A stretch of 64,000 nt of DNA from Terriglobia bacterium. Lineage in GTDB: Bacteria > Acidobacteriota > Terriglobia > Bryobacterales > UBA6623. The translations under genes were made by a program, and so were the position numbers. The stretch is from positions 1 through 64,000 of the forward strand of contig VXMF01000037.1 in the NCBI GenBank assembly GCA_009841225.1, read 5' to 3'. Under the pieces are notes generated by a model. The model had not been told where the DNA came from and did no database searches. It saw only the letters and a list, made by a program, of their open reading frames with translations. Positions 42,558 through 51,451 of the stretch are shown here, one piece after another. How positions within the stretch are numbered: position 1 is the first letter of the stretch; the number at the start of each line of letters is the position of its first letter.

Positions 42558-44078
42558 ATGCGAACCCTCCACACGTGCGTGGCAACTCTCTGCCTAGCAA
42601 CCGCCGCTCTCGCCCAGACGGCCACCTACGACGAGCCCTACCGGCCCCAATTCCACTTCTCGCCCGCCGTCAACTGGACCAACGATCCCAATGGCTTGGT
42701 CTACCACGCCGGCGAGTGGCATCTGTTCTACCAGTACAACCCCTTCGGCGATCTGTGGGGCCACATGAGCTGGGGCCACGCCGTGAGCCCGGACTTGTTC
42801 CACTGGAAGCACCTGCCGGTGGCTCTGCCGGAAGTTGGCGAGGTCATGATCTTCTCCGGCAGCGCTGTGGTGGATCACGCCAACAGCTCCGGCTTCGGCA
42901 GCGCCGGCAAGCCGCCGATGGTGGCTATCTACACCAGCCGCACTGCAAGCGACCAAACCCAGTCCATCGCTTACAGCACCGACAAGGGGCGGACGTGGAC
43001 CGACTACGAGGGCAATCCGGTGATCGACATCGACGATCCGGCATTCCGCGACCCGAAGGTTTTCTGGCACGCCGAATCCAACCGCTGGATCATGGCTGTA
43101 GTGCTGGCCAACCAGCGCAAGGTCTGGCTGTTCGGATCGCCGGACTTGAAGAGCTGGAAGTTCCTCAGCGACTTCGGGCCCGAAGGGGCGCATCCCGTGC
43201 GCAACTGGGAGTGCCCGGACCTTTTCGAACTCCCGGTCGAGGGCGAGCCGGGCGAGAGCAAGTGGATCCTGCAGGTCGATTCCGGGATGGGGCATCCCTG
43301 GCTGGGCTCGGGCTGCCAGTATTTCGTGGGCGAGTTTGACGGCGAGAGGTTCATCAACGACAACCCGCCGGAGACCGCTCTATGGCTGGACTGGGGGCGC
43401 GACTTCTACGCCGCCCAGTCCTATTCCGATGTCCCGCAGGAGGACGGACGGCGGCTCGTCATCGGCTGGATCAGCAACTGGATGTACGCGCGGGACAAGC
43501 CGACCTCCCCGTGGCGCGGCGCCCAATCCGTGGCCCGCGAGCTGCGACTGAAGCGCTTCGACAAGGGTCTCCGCCTCGTCCAGCAGCCCGCTCGTGAGAT
43601 CGAGGATTTGCGCGGCAAGAGCCTGAGCCTGCGCGACCTGAGCGTCGGCGAGGCAAACCGCCAGATCGAGCGGGCGGGGTTCTCCGGCGATACGCTCGAG
43701 CTTCAACTCGTCGTGGCCTTGGACAGTGCCAAGGATGTCGGAATTGGCTTGCTGGAGGGTGGCGGCGAGGAGACGCTGGTCGGATTCACGGCTGCTCCGG
43801 CAGAGGTCTACATCGACCGCAGCAAATCGGGGAGGGTCGATTTCCACGAATCCTTTGCGGGTCGGCACTCGGCAAGGTTGGAGCCGGCGCAGAGCCAGGT
43901 CCGCTTGCGGATCTTGGTAGACCGCTCGGTGGTGGAAGTGTTCGCGGGCGAGGGAGAGGTGGCCATCACGGACCGAGTCTTCCCGTCGCCGTCCAGCACG
44001 GGACTGTCGCTCTTCGAGGAGGGCGGCAGCGCACGCGTCGTGTCGCTCGACGCATGGCAACTCAAGTCGGTTTGGTAG
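42558..44078 (+). CDS. Glycoside hydrolase family 32 (levanase/invertase-like), exported
   Basis: 506 residues. A signal peptide (MRTLHTCVATLCLATAALAQ) precedes a five-bladed propeller with the three GH32 acidic motifs: WTNDPNG (nucleophile Asp43), FRDPK (Asp165) and WECPD (acid/base Glu218). A beta-sandwich domain follows (about 350-506), ending with VDRSVVEVFAGEGE. It should release fructose from levan, inulin or sucrose-type fructosides. TATGAT at 42542-42547 lies ten bases ahead of this ATG, and the upstream ATGs overlap that element; they remain possible. No fructokinase or transporter is next to it. Confidence 0.93.
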   Translation: MRTLHTCVATLCLATAALAQTATYDEPYRPQFHFSPAVNWTNDPNGLVYHAGEWHLFYQYNPFGDLWGHMSWGHAVSPDLFHWKHLPVALPEVGEVMIFSGSAVVDHANSSGFGSAGKPPMVAIYTSRTASDQTQSIAYSTDKGRTWTDYEGNPVIDIDDPAFRDPKVFWHAESNRWIMAVVLANQRKVWLFGSPDLKSWKFLSDFGPEGAHPVRNWECPDLFELPVEGEPGESKWILQVDSGMGHPWLGSGCQYFVGEFDGERFINDNPPETALWLDWGRDFYAAQSYSDVPQEDGRRLVIGWISNWMYARDKPTSPWRGAQSVARELRLKRFDKGLRLVQQPAREIEDLRGKSLSLRDLSVGEANRQIERAGFSGDTLELQLVVALDSAKDVGIGLLEGGGEETLVGFTAAPAEVYIDRSKSGRVDFHESFAGRHSARLEPAQSQVRLRILVDRSVVEVFAGEGEVAITDRVFPSPSSTGLSLFEEGGSARVVSLDAWQLKSVW

Positions 44079-44296
44079 TGAGCTGCGAACAGCCTCGCTA
44101 CTAATCTCGGACCGTCGGGCCGAAGCCAGTCAGCTGCATACGCTAGGGCTTGGAGCACGAAAAATGCCGACGGACCGCATTCGCAGGAACGCCGCGCATT
44201 GACAGCCGCAGGTAGACGGACTCGGGCCGGTGACGCGTCCCGGAACGCAACCGACGCATCGCGCTACAGTCGGTGGATAGGGGGAAGAACACTCCG

Positions 44297-45112
44297 ATGC
44301 CTATAGACAACGGCTCACTTCCGATGCGACTGTTCACGGCTACGCACGGACGCGCCTGGGACCCCGCCGATATTGACTTCTCGCAGGAGCAGTCTGATTG
44401 GCTGGCGCTCACGGACTACGAGGGCCAGCTACTGTTGCGTCTGGTCTCGGGCTTCCGGATCGGCGAGCGCGGCGTGGCCCACGAACTGGCCCCCTTGCAG
44501 CTTTGGTTCCGCCGCCACGGCTGGATCGAAGAGGAGCTCTTCGCCGCGGCACAGATGTACGAAGAGGCTCGGCACGTCCAGTTCTTCGAGCGCTGGCTGA
44601 TCGAGGCGCTGCCAGGCCGGTTCGGTGTTGACATCCCCTATCCGGACCTCCAAGGCGACATGTTCTCCGTCCGCTTGCCGCGGACCATGCAGGCGCTATT
44701 GAGAGACGACAGCCCTGAGGCCTTGTTGCGAGCCGTGATGCTGTACCACTTTTACGTCGAGGGCGTGGGCGCTGAAGCAGGTTATACCGTGTTCCACGCG
44801 ATTTTCGAGCGGAGCGGCCGTTTCCCTGGCCTCCGGCAGGGCATCCGGCTCATCCAGCGCGACGAGACTCGGCACATCTCCTTCGGCGTGCACGTCCTGC
44901 AGAAACTGCTGGGCGAGCATGGGCGCCTAGACGACCTGTTCGAGAACGAAGCCGCAGCCCTGCGCCCCCAAGCCGAAGAGGATTCCGAACAGATCCTGGC
45001 CGGGTTCGCAGCGGGGAGCATCCCATTCGGCGTGGACTCCGCTGCCTACCGCCAGTGCTACCTCGACAGGCTCGACGAGATGCGGCGGCAAGTGGCTGGT
45101 GGTGAGCAGTAG
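44297..45112 (+). CDS. R2-like ligand-binding oxidase
   Basis: 271 residues, a four-helix-bundle ferritin-like protein. Six metal ligands of R2lox can be placed: Glu57 (GERGV), Glu90 and His93 (EEARH), Glu155 (YHFYVEG), and Glu190 and His193 (DETRH). The valine-tyrosine pair that forms an ether cross-link in studied R2lox proteins is also present (Val60 and Tyr150). R2lox carries a Mn/Fe cofactor and a bound fatty acid; its natural reaction is unknown. TACAGT at 44265-44270 with AGGGGG in the leader favours this ATG over the GTG eight codons upstream, which would precede the transcript. Confidence 0.88.
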   Translation: MPIDNGSLPMRLFTATHGRAWDPADIDFSQEQSDWLALTDYEGQLLLRLVSGFRIGERGVAHELAPLQLWFRRHGWIEEELFAAAQMYEEARHVQFFERWLIEALPGRFGVDIPYPDLQGDMFSVRLPRTMQALLRDDSPEALLRAVMLYHFYVEGVGAEAGYTVFHAIFERSGRFPGLRQGIRLIQRDETRHISFGVHVLQKLLGEHGRLDDLFENEAAALRPQAEEDSEQILAGFAAGSIPFGVDSAAYRQCYLDRLDEMRRQVAGGEQ

Positions 45113-45221
45113 GTTTACATCGACGGCGAGCTTCGGGCTGGATCTGCAGTCGAGCGACGAACATTAGAGGGTCGGCCTTGATTCACGAGCATATTCACAC
45201 ACTTGCCGATATGCTGATCGC

Positions 45222-45461
45222 GTGAGAACTACGGTCGATATCGATGACGCGTTGATGGTCGCAACCAAGTCCTTTGCAGAGCGTAACCAGAAAACCCTGA
45301 AGGCAGTGGTGGAGCAGGCTCTGCGCGAACTGTTGTCGAGCCCGTCGCGACAGGACTCGGACGCTCCGCCGATTCCGGTAATCAGCGGCAAAGGCGTGCA
45401 GCCTGGAGTGGACCTGACCGACAACTCAGCCACTGAGGACCTCATGGACGCAAGGTCCTGA
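45222..45461 (+). CDS. VapB-type antitoxin without a toxin partner
   Basis: 79 residues. The N-terminus MRTTVDIDDALMVATKSFAE and the following KTLKAVVEQALRELL form a ribbon-helix-helix domain of the VapB/DUF2191 type. The C-terminal tail (LTDNSATEDLMD) is where the toxin would be bound. Normally vapC overlaps or follows immediately. Here the next 150 bases hold no PIN-domain frame and a GMC oxidoreductase starts at 45612. TATGCT ends six bases before the GTG start, suggesting a leaderless transcript. Confidence 0.75.
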   Translation: MRTTVDIDDALMVATKSFAERNQKTLKAVVEQALRELLSSPSRQDSDAPPIPVISGKGVQPGVDLTDNSATEDLMDARS

Positions 45462-45611
45462 CGCTAACAGGCTGGAGAATGCGTGTCGGCGGGACGCGTT
45501 CCATCACGCCCACTGCTGCACATGGCCGGACGCCGCTGCTTCGTGTAGCGAACCGGCCGGGGCAAGAAGTGGCGCAATAATATTCCGAAGCTGGTCCGCT
45601 CGCTAAGACCC

Positions 45612-47300
45612 ATGCAGATCATTCGCAAGGATCACGATATCTTCGACGCCGTCGTTGTCGGTTCCGGCGCGACGGGCGGCTGGGTCGCCAAGACGCTCGC
45701 CGAGGCGGGCATGCAGGTGGCCCTGCTGGAGGCCGGCCACCGCACCACCGAGGCCGAGTTCACCGAACACCTGCGTACCTACGACCTCAAGTACCGCGGT
45801 CAGTCCCCTGAAATCGCTCGAAATCGTCCGATCCAGAGCATGAAGTACGCCTGTCGCGAGTCGAACTTCAAGTGGTTCGTCGACGACATCCGCAATCCCT
45901 ACACCTATCCGGCGGACAAGCCATTCCAGTGGACGCGCGGCCGCCAGCTTGGAGGGCGGTCCTTGACCTGGGCACGCCAGAGCTACCGTCTGTCGCCGCT
46001 GGACTTCTCTGCGGCCAGCCATGACGGCTACGGCGAGAACTGGCCTATGACGTATGAGGAAATGGCCCCGTACTACGAGACAGTCGAGCGCTACGTCGGC
46101 ATCAGCGGCGAACCGCTCGGCCTCATGCAGTTCCCCGACAGCATCATGCAGCCGCCGATGGCGATGACCTGTGGCGAGAAGCACTTCGAGCAGAAGGTCA
46201 ACGCCCGCTTCGATCGCAACGTCACCATCGGCCGCACCGCGATCCTGACCAGGCCGCTGAACGGCCGCCAGCCATGCCACTACTGCGGCCCGTGCGAACA
46301 CGGCTGCGTCACGCATTCGTACTTCTCCAGCGTTTGGACCACCGTTGCTGACGCCGAGAAGTCGGGCAACTGCAAGGTGCTAACGGACGCGGTTGTCTCC
46401 CACGTCACCACTGACAAAGACACCGGCCTCGCCGACGGCGTGGCCTACTACGATCGCCTGACTCGCGCGCCGAGGAAGCTCCGCGCCAAGGTCGTGGTCC
46501 TCTCGGCGTCGACCTTGGAATCGACCCGCATCCTGCTGAACTCAGGCGATGGCTTTTGCAACTCCTCGGGCGCGCTGGGCCACTACGTCATGGACCATAT
46601 GTACGGAGGCGTCTCGGGCGTGCTGCCGGTCAAGGAAAGCAAGCGCTGGGCCGGCCCGCCTCAGCGCCCCAACGGGCTCTATCTGCCGCGCTATCTCAAC
46701 GTCGAGCGCCCTCACACCAATGGCATGATCCGCGGCTTCGGCGCTCAGATGCGCAACAGCTCCAGTTACGGCTCGCCTAGAGCGATTGCGGCCATTCCCG
46801 GCTTCGGGAAAGGCTTCAAGCGCTCCGTGCTCGAATCCGAATCCTACTGGCGCTTCAGCTTGGGGACCTCGTCCGAGTGCCTGGCGCGCTACGAGAACTA
46901 CGTCAAGCTCGATCCGTATGTCAAGGACGCCTGGGGCATCCCGGCTCTGCACATGAACGTGACCTGGAGCGACAACGAGATGCGCCTGTTCAACTACTCC
47001 GCCGACGCCGGCGAGGAAATGTTGCTGGCTGCCGGGGCCGAAGACATTCGCAAGATCGCGACGCCGCGCTGGCCCGGCGGTGCCACGCACGAGGTGGGCA
47101 CGGCGCGCATGGGCAACGATCCTCGCAAGTCAGTTCTCAACAAGTGGGGCCAAGCTCACGATGTCAAGAACCTGTTCGTCACTGATGGCGCCGCCTTCGT
47201 TACGATCGGTTGCGTCAACCCCACGCTCACCATGATGGCGCTTGCACGGCGAGCGTCCGAGTACTTGGTCGAGGCCGCCAAACGAGGCGAACTCGCATAG
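45612..47300 (+). CDS. GMC-family FAD-dependent oxidoreductase
   Basis: 562 residues. The FAD-binding fold opens with VVVGSGATGGW (glycines from residue 17), with LLEAGHRT as the ribose-binding acidic end. RGRQLGGRSLTW matches the GMC signature. Near the C-terminus HEVGTARMG and CVNPTLTMMALA carry the His/Asn active pair. A cysteine cluster CHYCGPCEHGC occurs in mid-protein, as seen in gluconate-dehydrogenase-like GMC enzymes. It probably oxidises a sugar or polyol alcohol. No signal peptide is visible, though some relatives reach the periplasm with a Tat-bearing partner. TAATAT near 45579 is a plausible -10. Confidence 0.9.
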   Translation: MQIIRKDHDIFDAVVVGSGATGGWVAKTLAEAGMQVALLEAGHRTTEAEFTEHLRTYDLKYRGQSPEIARNRPIQSMKYACRESNFKWFVDDIRNPYTYPADKPFQWTRGRQLGGRSLTWARQSYRLSPLDFSAASHDGYGENWPMTYEEMAPYYETVERYVGISGEPLGLMQFPDSIMQPPMAMTCGEKHFEQKVNARFDRNVTIGRTAILTRPLNGRQPCHYCGPCEHGCVTHSYFSSVWTTVADAEKSGNCKVLTDAVVSHVTTDKDTGLADGVAYYDRLTRAPRKLRAKVVVLSASTLESTRILLNSGDGFCNSSGALGHYVMDHMYGGVSGVLPVKESKRWAGPPQRPNGLYLPRYLNVERPHTNGMIRGFGAQMRNSSSYGSPRAIAAIPGFGKGFKRSVLESESYWRFSLGTSSECLARYENYVKLDPYVKDAWGIPALHMNVTWSDNEMRLFNYSADAGEEMLLAAGAEDIRKIATPRWPGGATHEVGTARMGNDPRKSVLNKWGQAHDVKNLFVTDGAAFVTIGCVNPTLTMMALARRASEYLVEAAKRGELA

Positions 47301-47532
47301 GCCGCTGGTCGACGAGAGGATGTGGCTAGAGCGCTAGACGTACGCATCAAGAAAGTGTTAGAGTTCCCGTACTGATCGTGTAGTTTCTCTGGGCCGGTCT
47401 TGGCGCGCCCGAGGCTTGGTGAGTGGAAATCCACAGTCAGCTATGCGAGCTTAGCGAAACGAGAGGCCGTGCTGGCTGCATACGCGTGGAGCGAGGTCTT
47501 GCAGGTATCTCGGAGTAAAGGAGAGCACTAAC

Positions 47533-47832
47533 ATGTATTTCGTAGTCTTCGCGACTCACAAGCAGGAAATGGGATCGGAACGGCTCCGTTTGTCGGACGC
47601 GTTCACCGATTACGTCCACGATTCCACCCATCATCCTGACGTGACCCTACATCACGGTGGACCGACGCTTGGCGAAAATGACGAGACCGTTACTGGCTTG
47701 CTGTTGGTGCTCGAAGCCCCCTCGCTCGACGCCGCACGGGCGTTTCTCGCCGACAGCCCTTATGCCGAAGCGGGCATTTTCGCCCACTCCCACATCCGGG
47801 CATGGAACTGGTTGACGGGACGCCCCGGCTAG
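47533..47832 (+). CDS. YciI-family protein
   Basis: 99 residues with the YciI ferredoxin-like fold: MYFVVFATHK at the start, GENDETVTGLLLVLEAPSLDAARAFLADSPYAEAGIF in the middle and a WNWL ending. These small proteins are of uncertain function, often with a His/Asp pair and homology to muconolactone isomerase-like domains. AAAGGAGAG upstream is a strong ribosome binding site. Neighbours do not suggest a pathway. Confidence 0.85.
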   Translation: MYFVVFATHKQEMGSERLRLSDAFTDYVHDSTHHPDVTLHHGGPTLGENDETVTGLLLVLEAPSLDAARAFLADSPYAEAGIFAHSHIRAWNWLTGRPG

Positions 47833-48089
47833 GCGCGTTGCGTGCCGCCGGCACTTCAGATTCTCAGCGGATTCCCCTAGGAGTCGTTCCGGGCGGAGGA
47901 TGTCGAACAAGAGCTGAGATGGAGCGAGTACGGATACTTCTCCTGGGCTGCAGCTCCGGAGGTATGCAGGAAGTCGCGCACGAGCGGCGGGCCGGTCGTC
48001 CTCGGGACACGAATCCCTCCAGCGGGGAATCTGGACCTCTCTGGGCGTGACGATCAACGGGGCGTGCAGGGGCTAGCCTAGGGGGCCGC

Positions 48090-49850
48090 TTGAGCAACAG
48101 TTACAAGCAGCGCGCACCAGCCGTTCGCTACGAGCCCGACGAGAATCCCCCGGCGGCCCTGGCTCTGGGCTCGGGCCTGCAGCTCGTAGTTCTCGGCATA
48201 ACCAGCATTATCCTGATCCCCACGATCGTCATCCGGGTCGCCGGCGGAACCGATGAGTACCTGTCCTGGGCCGTGTTCGGCGCGGTCACCGTCAGCGGCA
48301 TCTGCACGGCGCTGCAAGCGGTTCGGCTGGGCCGGGTCGGAGCGGGATACGTGCTGTTCATGGGTCCTGCCGGAGCTTATATCGGGGTCTGCGTCAGCGC
48401 GCTCAGCGAGGGCGGGCCATCCCTGCTTGCGACTCTGGTTGTCGCGTCGTCGCTCGTCCCGATCGTGATATCGTTGCGGCTTGCCCTGTTCAGGCGGCTA
48501 TTGACACCGACCATCGTTGGCACGGTGAACATGCTGGTACCGGCAACCGTCCTGCCGGTCGTATTCAGTCGCCTGGCCGATGCGCCGGACGACATGGCTC
48601 TGGCCGCGCCGCTCACTGCAGTGGCGACGATTCTGGTCATCAGCGGCATCTCCCTGACGGCCGGGAGAACCCTGCGTTTGTGGGCTCCGATCGTCGGGGT
48701 CGTTGCAGGTTCGGCAATTGGCGGGTCGTTAGGGCTCTATGATCTGGACCGAGTCGCCCGGGCTCCCTGGATCGGTCTGCCGCAGGGCGACTGGCCAGGG
48801 ATTGGGCTCGACCTCGGACCGGCGTTCGTAGAGCTTCTTCCTGCCTTCGTCTTCGTGGCTCTCATCGGTGCTATCCAGACGATTACTGCCGCGGTCACCA
48901 TCCAGCGTGTGTCGTGGCGCCGGCCGCGGGCCGTGGACTACCGGGCGGTGGAGGGCGCTGCGACTGCAGACGGCTTAGGCAAGCTGCTGTCGGGTCTCAC
49001 GGCAATCGTGCCCACACAGACCATCGCGGTCAGTGTTGCGATAGTCGAGCTCACGGGAGTCGCGGCGCGGCGCGCGGGAATCGCCGCCGGTGGCGTACTG
49101 ATGGTGGTGGCGTTCCTGCCCAAGGCCCTGGCGCTGATCCTGGCGATTCCTAGCCCGGTCGTCGTCGCCTATCTAACCGTCGTGCTGGCGATGAGCTTCG
49201 TGCGCGGCATGACGGAGGTGGTGCAGGGAGGGATGGATCATCGCAAGGGGCTGATTTCCGGTGTCGCCTTCTGGGTAGGCGTCGGCTGCCAGAACGACCT
49301 GCTCTTCCCCGAGCTGCTTGCAGAATTCGCGGGCGGTCTCCTGCGGAACGGCATCACGGCCGGCAGTGTTGTGGTGATTCTCATGACCCTTTTCTTGGAG
49401 GCGACGGCACCGCGCCGCAGCCGGATCGAAGCGGAGCTCAATCCTTCCGTGCTGCCGAAGATCAGGGAGTTTGTCAGCAAGTTCGCGTCCCGCAGCGGCA
49501 TGGGAGAGAAGATGGTTGACCGCCTCGACGCCGCCTCCGAGGAAACGTTGCTGACGCTGATCGCGCAGGATGAGAACCGCGAGAAGCCGGAGCGGCGGCG
49601 GTTGCTGCTAACGGCTCGCAAGGAAGCCGGCGGAGCCGTGCTCGAGTTCGTAACGGCGTCCGGCGAGGAAAACCTTCAGAATCGGATCGGATTGCTCGCC
49701 GACACGCCCGACGAGGTGCCGGTGGAGCGCGAGGTCTCGCTTCGGCTGCTGCGCCACATCGCGTCCTCTGTTCGCCACCAGCAGTTCCACGACCTCGACA
49801 TTGTGACTGTCCACGTGGAACTCCCGGAGACGGGCGACGCGGGCGGCTAA
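48090..49850 (+). CDS. NCS2 (xanthine/uracil) permease-like transporter with C-terminal cytoplasmic domain
   Basis: 586 residues. The first 440 residues form about 12-14 helices of the NCS2/SLC23 type, with a conserved core near AFVFVALIGAIQTITAAVTIQRV and PTQTIAVSVAI. It differs from UraA and XanQ at the substrate residues, so the substrate is unknown. After residue 440 a soluble domain of about 140 residues resembles the C-terminal half of an RsbW-like HATPase (ending VSLRLLRHIASSVRHQQFHDLDIVTVHVE), but I find no intact N-box or G-box. The start is TTG. The next gene begins four bases after the stop. Confidence 0.75.
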   Translation: MSNSYKQRAPAVRYEPDENPPAALALGSGLQLVVLGITSIILIPTIVIRVAGGTDEYLSWAVFGAVTVSGICTALQAVRLGRVGAGYVLFMGPAGAYIGVCVSALSEGGPSLLATLVVASSLVPIVISLRLALFRRLLTPTIVGTVNMLVPATVLPVVFSRLADAPDDMALAAPLTAVATILVISGISLTAGRTLRLWAPIVGVVAGSAIGGSLGLYDLDRVARAPWIGLPQGDWPGIGLDLGPAFVELLPAFVFVALIGAIQTITAAVTIQRVSWRRPRAVDYRAVEGAATADGLGKLLSGLTAIVPTQTIAVSVAIVELTGVAARRAGIAAGGVLMVVAFLPKALALILAIPSPVVVAYLTVVLAMSFVRGMTEVVQGGMDHRKGLISGVAFWVGVGCQNDLLFPELLAEFAGGLLRNGITAGSVVVILMTLFLEATAPRRSRIEAELNPSVLPKIREFVSKFASRSGMGEKMVDRLDAASEETLLTLIAQDENREKPERRRLLLTARKEAGGAVLEFVTASGEENLQNRIGLLADTPDEVPVEREVSLRLLRHIASSVRHQQFHDLDIVTVHVELPETGDAGG

Positions 49851-49854
49851 ATCC

Positions 49855-51273
49855 GTGACCGGCCGCAGGGCATTCGTGTTGCGCGTGCTGGCCGGGCCAG
49901 CTGCGTTCGCCGTCGTCCGTGCCGCGCCCCTGGCCGGCCTTGCGCCGGAAGCGCACCTCGCCCTCGGCGTGTACGCCTGGACCGTCGCGTGGTGGGTGAC
50001 CACGCCAGTGCCGTGGGCGGTCACCAGCTTCCTGCCGTTCGTGATCCTCCCTCTCGCCGGGGTGATGCCCTTCTCCGACGTGGCCGACAGCTACGGGCAC
50101 GTGATCCTGCCCTACTTGATGGGCGTCATGCTCTTCGGCCATGCATTTCAAAAGCACGGCCTAGCGAAGAGAATCGCCCTCGCCGCGCTATGTGTGCCCG
50201 GCGTGGCGCGATCCGGCACCGGTTTGATCTTCACGATCCTAGTCGTGTCCGCGGTGATGTCCGCGGCGGTCAGTGACCTGGCGGTCATCGTGATGATGAC
50301 GCCGGTCGCGCTGTCGCTCACGCGTTCGGTGGCAGCCGGCGCCACGCGCATGTCGGCGGCAGCGTGCCTAGCCGTTCTGTACGGCGCTGCGGCCGGAGGG
50401 CTGGCAACGCCCGCAGGCATCGTCTTCAATGCGCTGACCCTCTCGCTGCTGGAACAGCTCACGAGCTACAGCGTCAGCTTCGTACAGTGGACGTCGACCG
50501 GCGTCCTCTTGGCGGCGGCCCACTTCCCGGTCTGCTATCTGATCCTGAGACTGATGCTGCCACCCGAAGTGCGGGCCATCCCCGATGCGCGCAAGCGATT
50601 TCTGAAGGAACGCGAGCGGCTGGGACCGATGAGCCGAGGCGAAAGAAACGTCCTGTTCGTGCTGATTCTGATGCTGGTGCTGTGGACGCTACCCACAGTC
50701 GCAGAGATCGGGTTTCTCGACATCTGGTACGTGCCCCCGGTGGCCATGGTGCTGCTCTTCTTGTTGCCAGTCGACGCGAAGCGCACCGCAATGACCTTGA
50801 GAGTCCGGGATTTTCAGGAAGGCGTCGCATGGAACATGCTGTACCTAGTGCTCGGCGGGATGGCACTAGCGGACATATTGACGACACTGGGCACGATCGA
50901 GTGGCTCGCCGGTCTGCTGACGGGCAGCGTTACCGCCGGGGCGTTGCCCTGGGTTGCGGGCCTGGCCACACCGCTGTTGACACAACTGACCAGCGGAACG
51001 GCAACGTCGATCATGGTTTCGACGATTCTCTTCCCGATCGCGGACGCTCTTGGCTACAACGCTGCGATTCTCGCCCGCATCATCGCCGGCACGGCCCAAG
51101 CGGTGGCGTTTCCTTGGTCCAGTCCAGCGTCGGCCGCGACATTCGCGTTTGGCGCCGTTGGATTCGGGACCATGTTCAGAGTCGGCCTCGTCGCCACCGT
51201 GCTGACGTCGATCATCGTGATCGCGCTGAGCATGACCCTAGTGCCGGCCCTACAAGCGTTCTCGATGGGGTGA
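49855..51273 (+). CDS. DASS/SLC13-family anion transporter
   Basis: 472 residues and about 11-12 helices. Hallmarks are WWVTTPVPWAVTSFLPFVILPLAGV near the N-terminus, SAAVSDLAVIVMMTPVALSL and the SGTATSIMVSTILFPIA segment, typical of divalent-anion:sodium symporters for C4-dicarboxylates, citrate or sulfate. The start is GTG, four bases after the NCS2-like gene, so the two are one operon. A joint role for two secondary transporters (for example complementary uptake and export) is only a guess. Confidence 0.85.
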   Translation: MTGRRAFVLRVLAGPAAFAVVRAAPLAGLAPEAHLALGVYAWTVAWWVTTPVPWAVTSFLPFVILPLAGVMPFSDVADSYGHVILPYLMGVMLFGHAFQKHGLAKRIALAALCVPGVARSGTGLIFTILVVSAVMSAAVSDLAVIVMMTPVALSLTRSVAAGATRMSAAACLAVLYGAAAGGLATPAGIVFNALTLSLLEQLTSYSVSFVQWTSTGVLLAAAHFPVCYLILRLMLPPEVRAIPDARKRFLKERERLGPMSRGERNVLFVLILMLVLWTLPTVAEIGFLDIWYVPPVAMVLLFLLPVDAKRTAMTLRVRDFQEGVAWNMLYLVLGGMALADILTTLGTIEWLAGLLTGSVTAGALPWVAGLATPLLTQLTSGTATSIMVSTILFPIADALGYNAAILARIIAGTAQAVAFPWSSPASAATFAFGAVGFGTMFRVGLVATVLTSIIVIALSMTLVPALQAFSMG

Positions 51274-51294
51274 CGAACAGCAGCAGACCGCTCC

Positions 51295-51317
51295 AGCCCG
51301 GACACATGTCCGAGGCT
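51295..51317 (+). terminator. Stem-loop after the transporter operon
   Basis: AGCC-CGGACA and TGTCCG-A-GGCT pair over ten bases with one bulged A and a two-base loop. It lies about 20 bases after the DASS stop. There is no U-run after it. Confidence 0.45.
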
Positions 51318-51451
51318 CCGACAACGTACTCCTGTGGAATGATACGCTCATGCTGGTGGTCGGTCGCCCAGCAAATTAAGGCCGACGATTTCGAGACTAC
51401 CCGGCGTCTGGAGAAGCTGGGACGTCCGAACGACCGCCCAGAGAGAACATC

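Noticed and set aside
45461..45611. A truncated vapC after the antitoxin
   Set aside because: Three frames were read; none shows the DxN or acidic PIN-domain motifs.
48090..49850. SulP sulfate transporter with STAS domain
   Set aside because: The helix motifs fit NCS2/SLC23 better, and the C-terminal domain resembles the end of an RsbW-like fold rather than a STAS domain.
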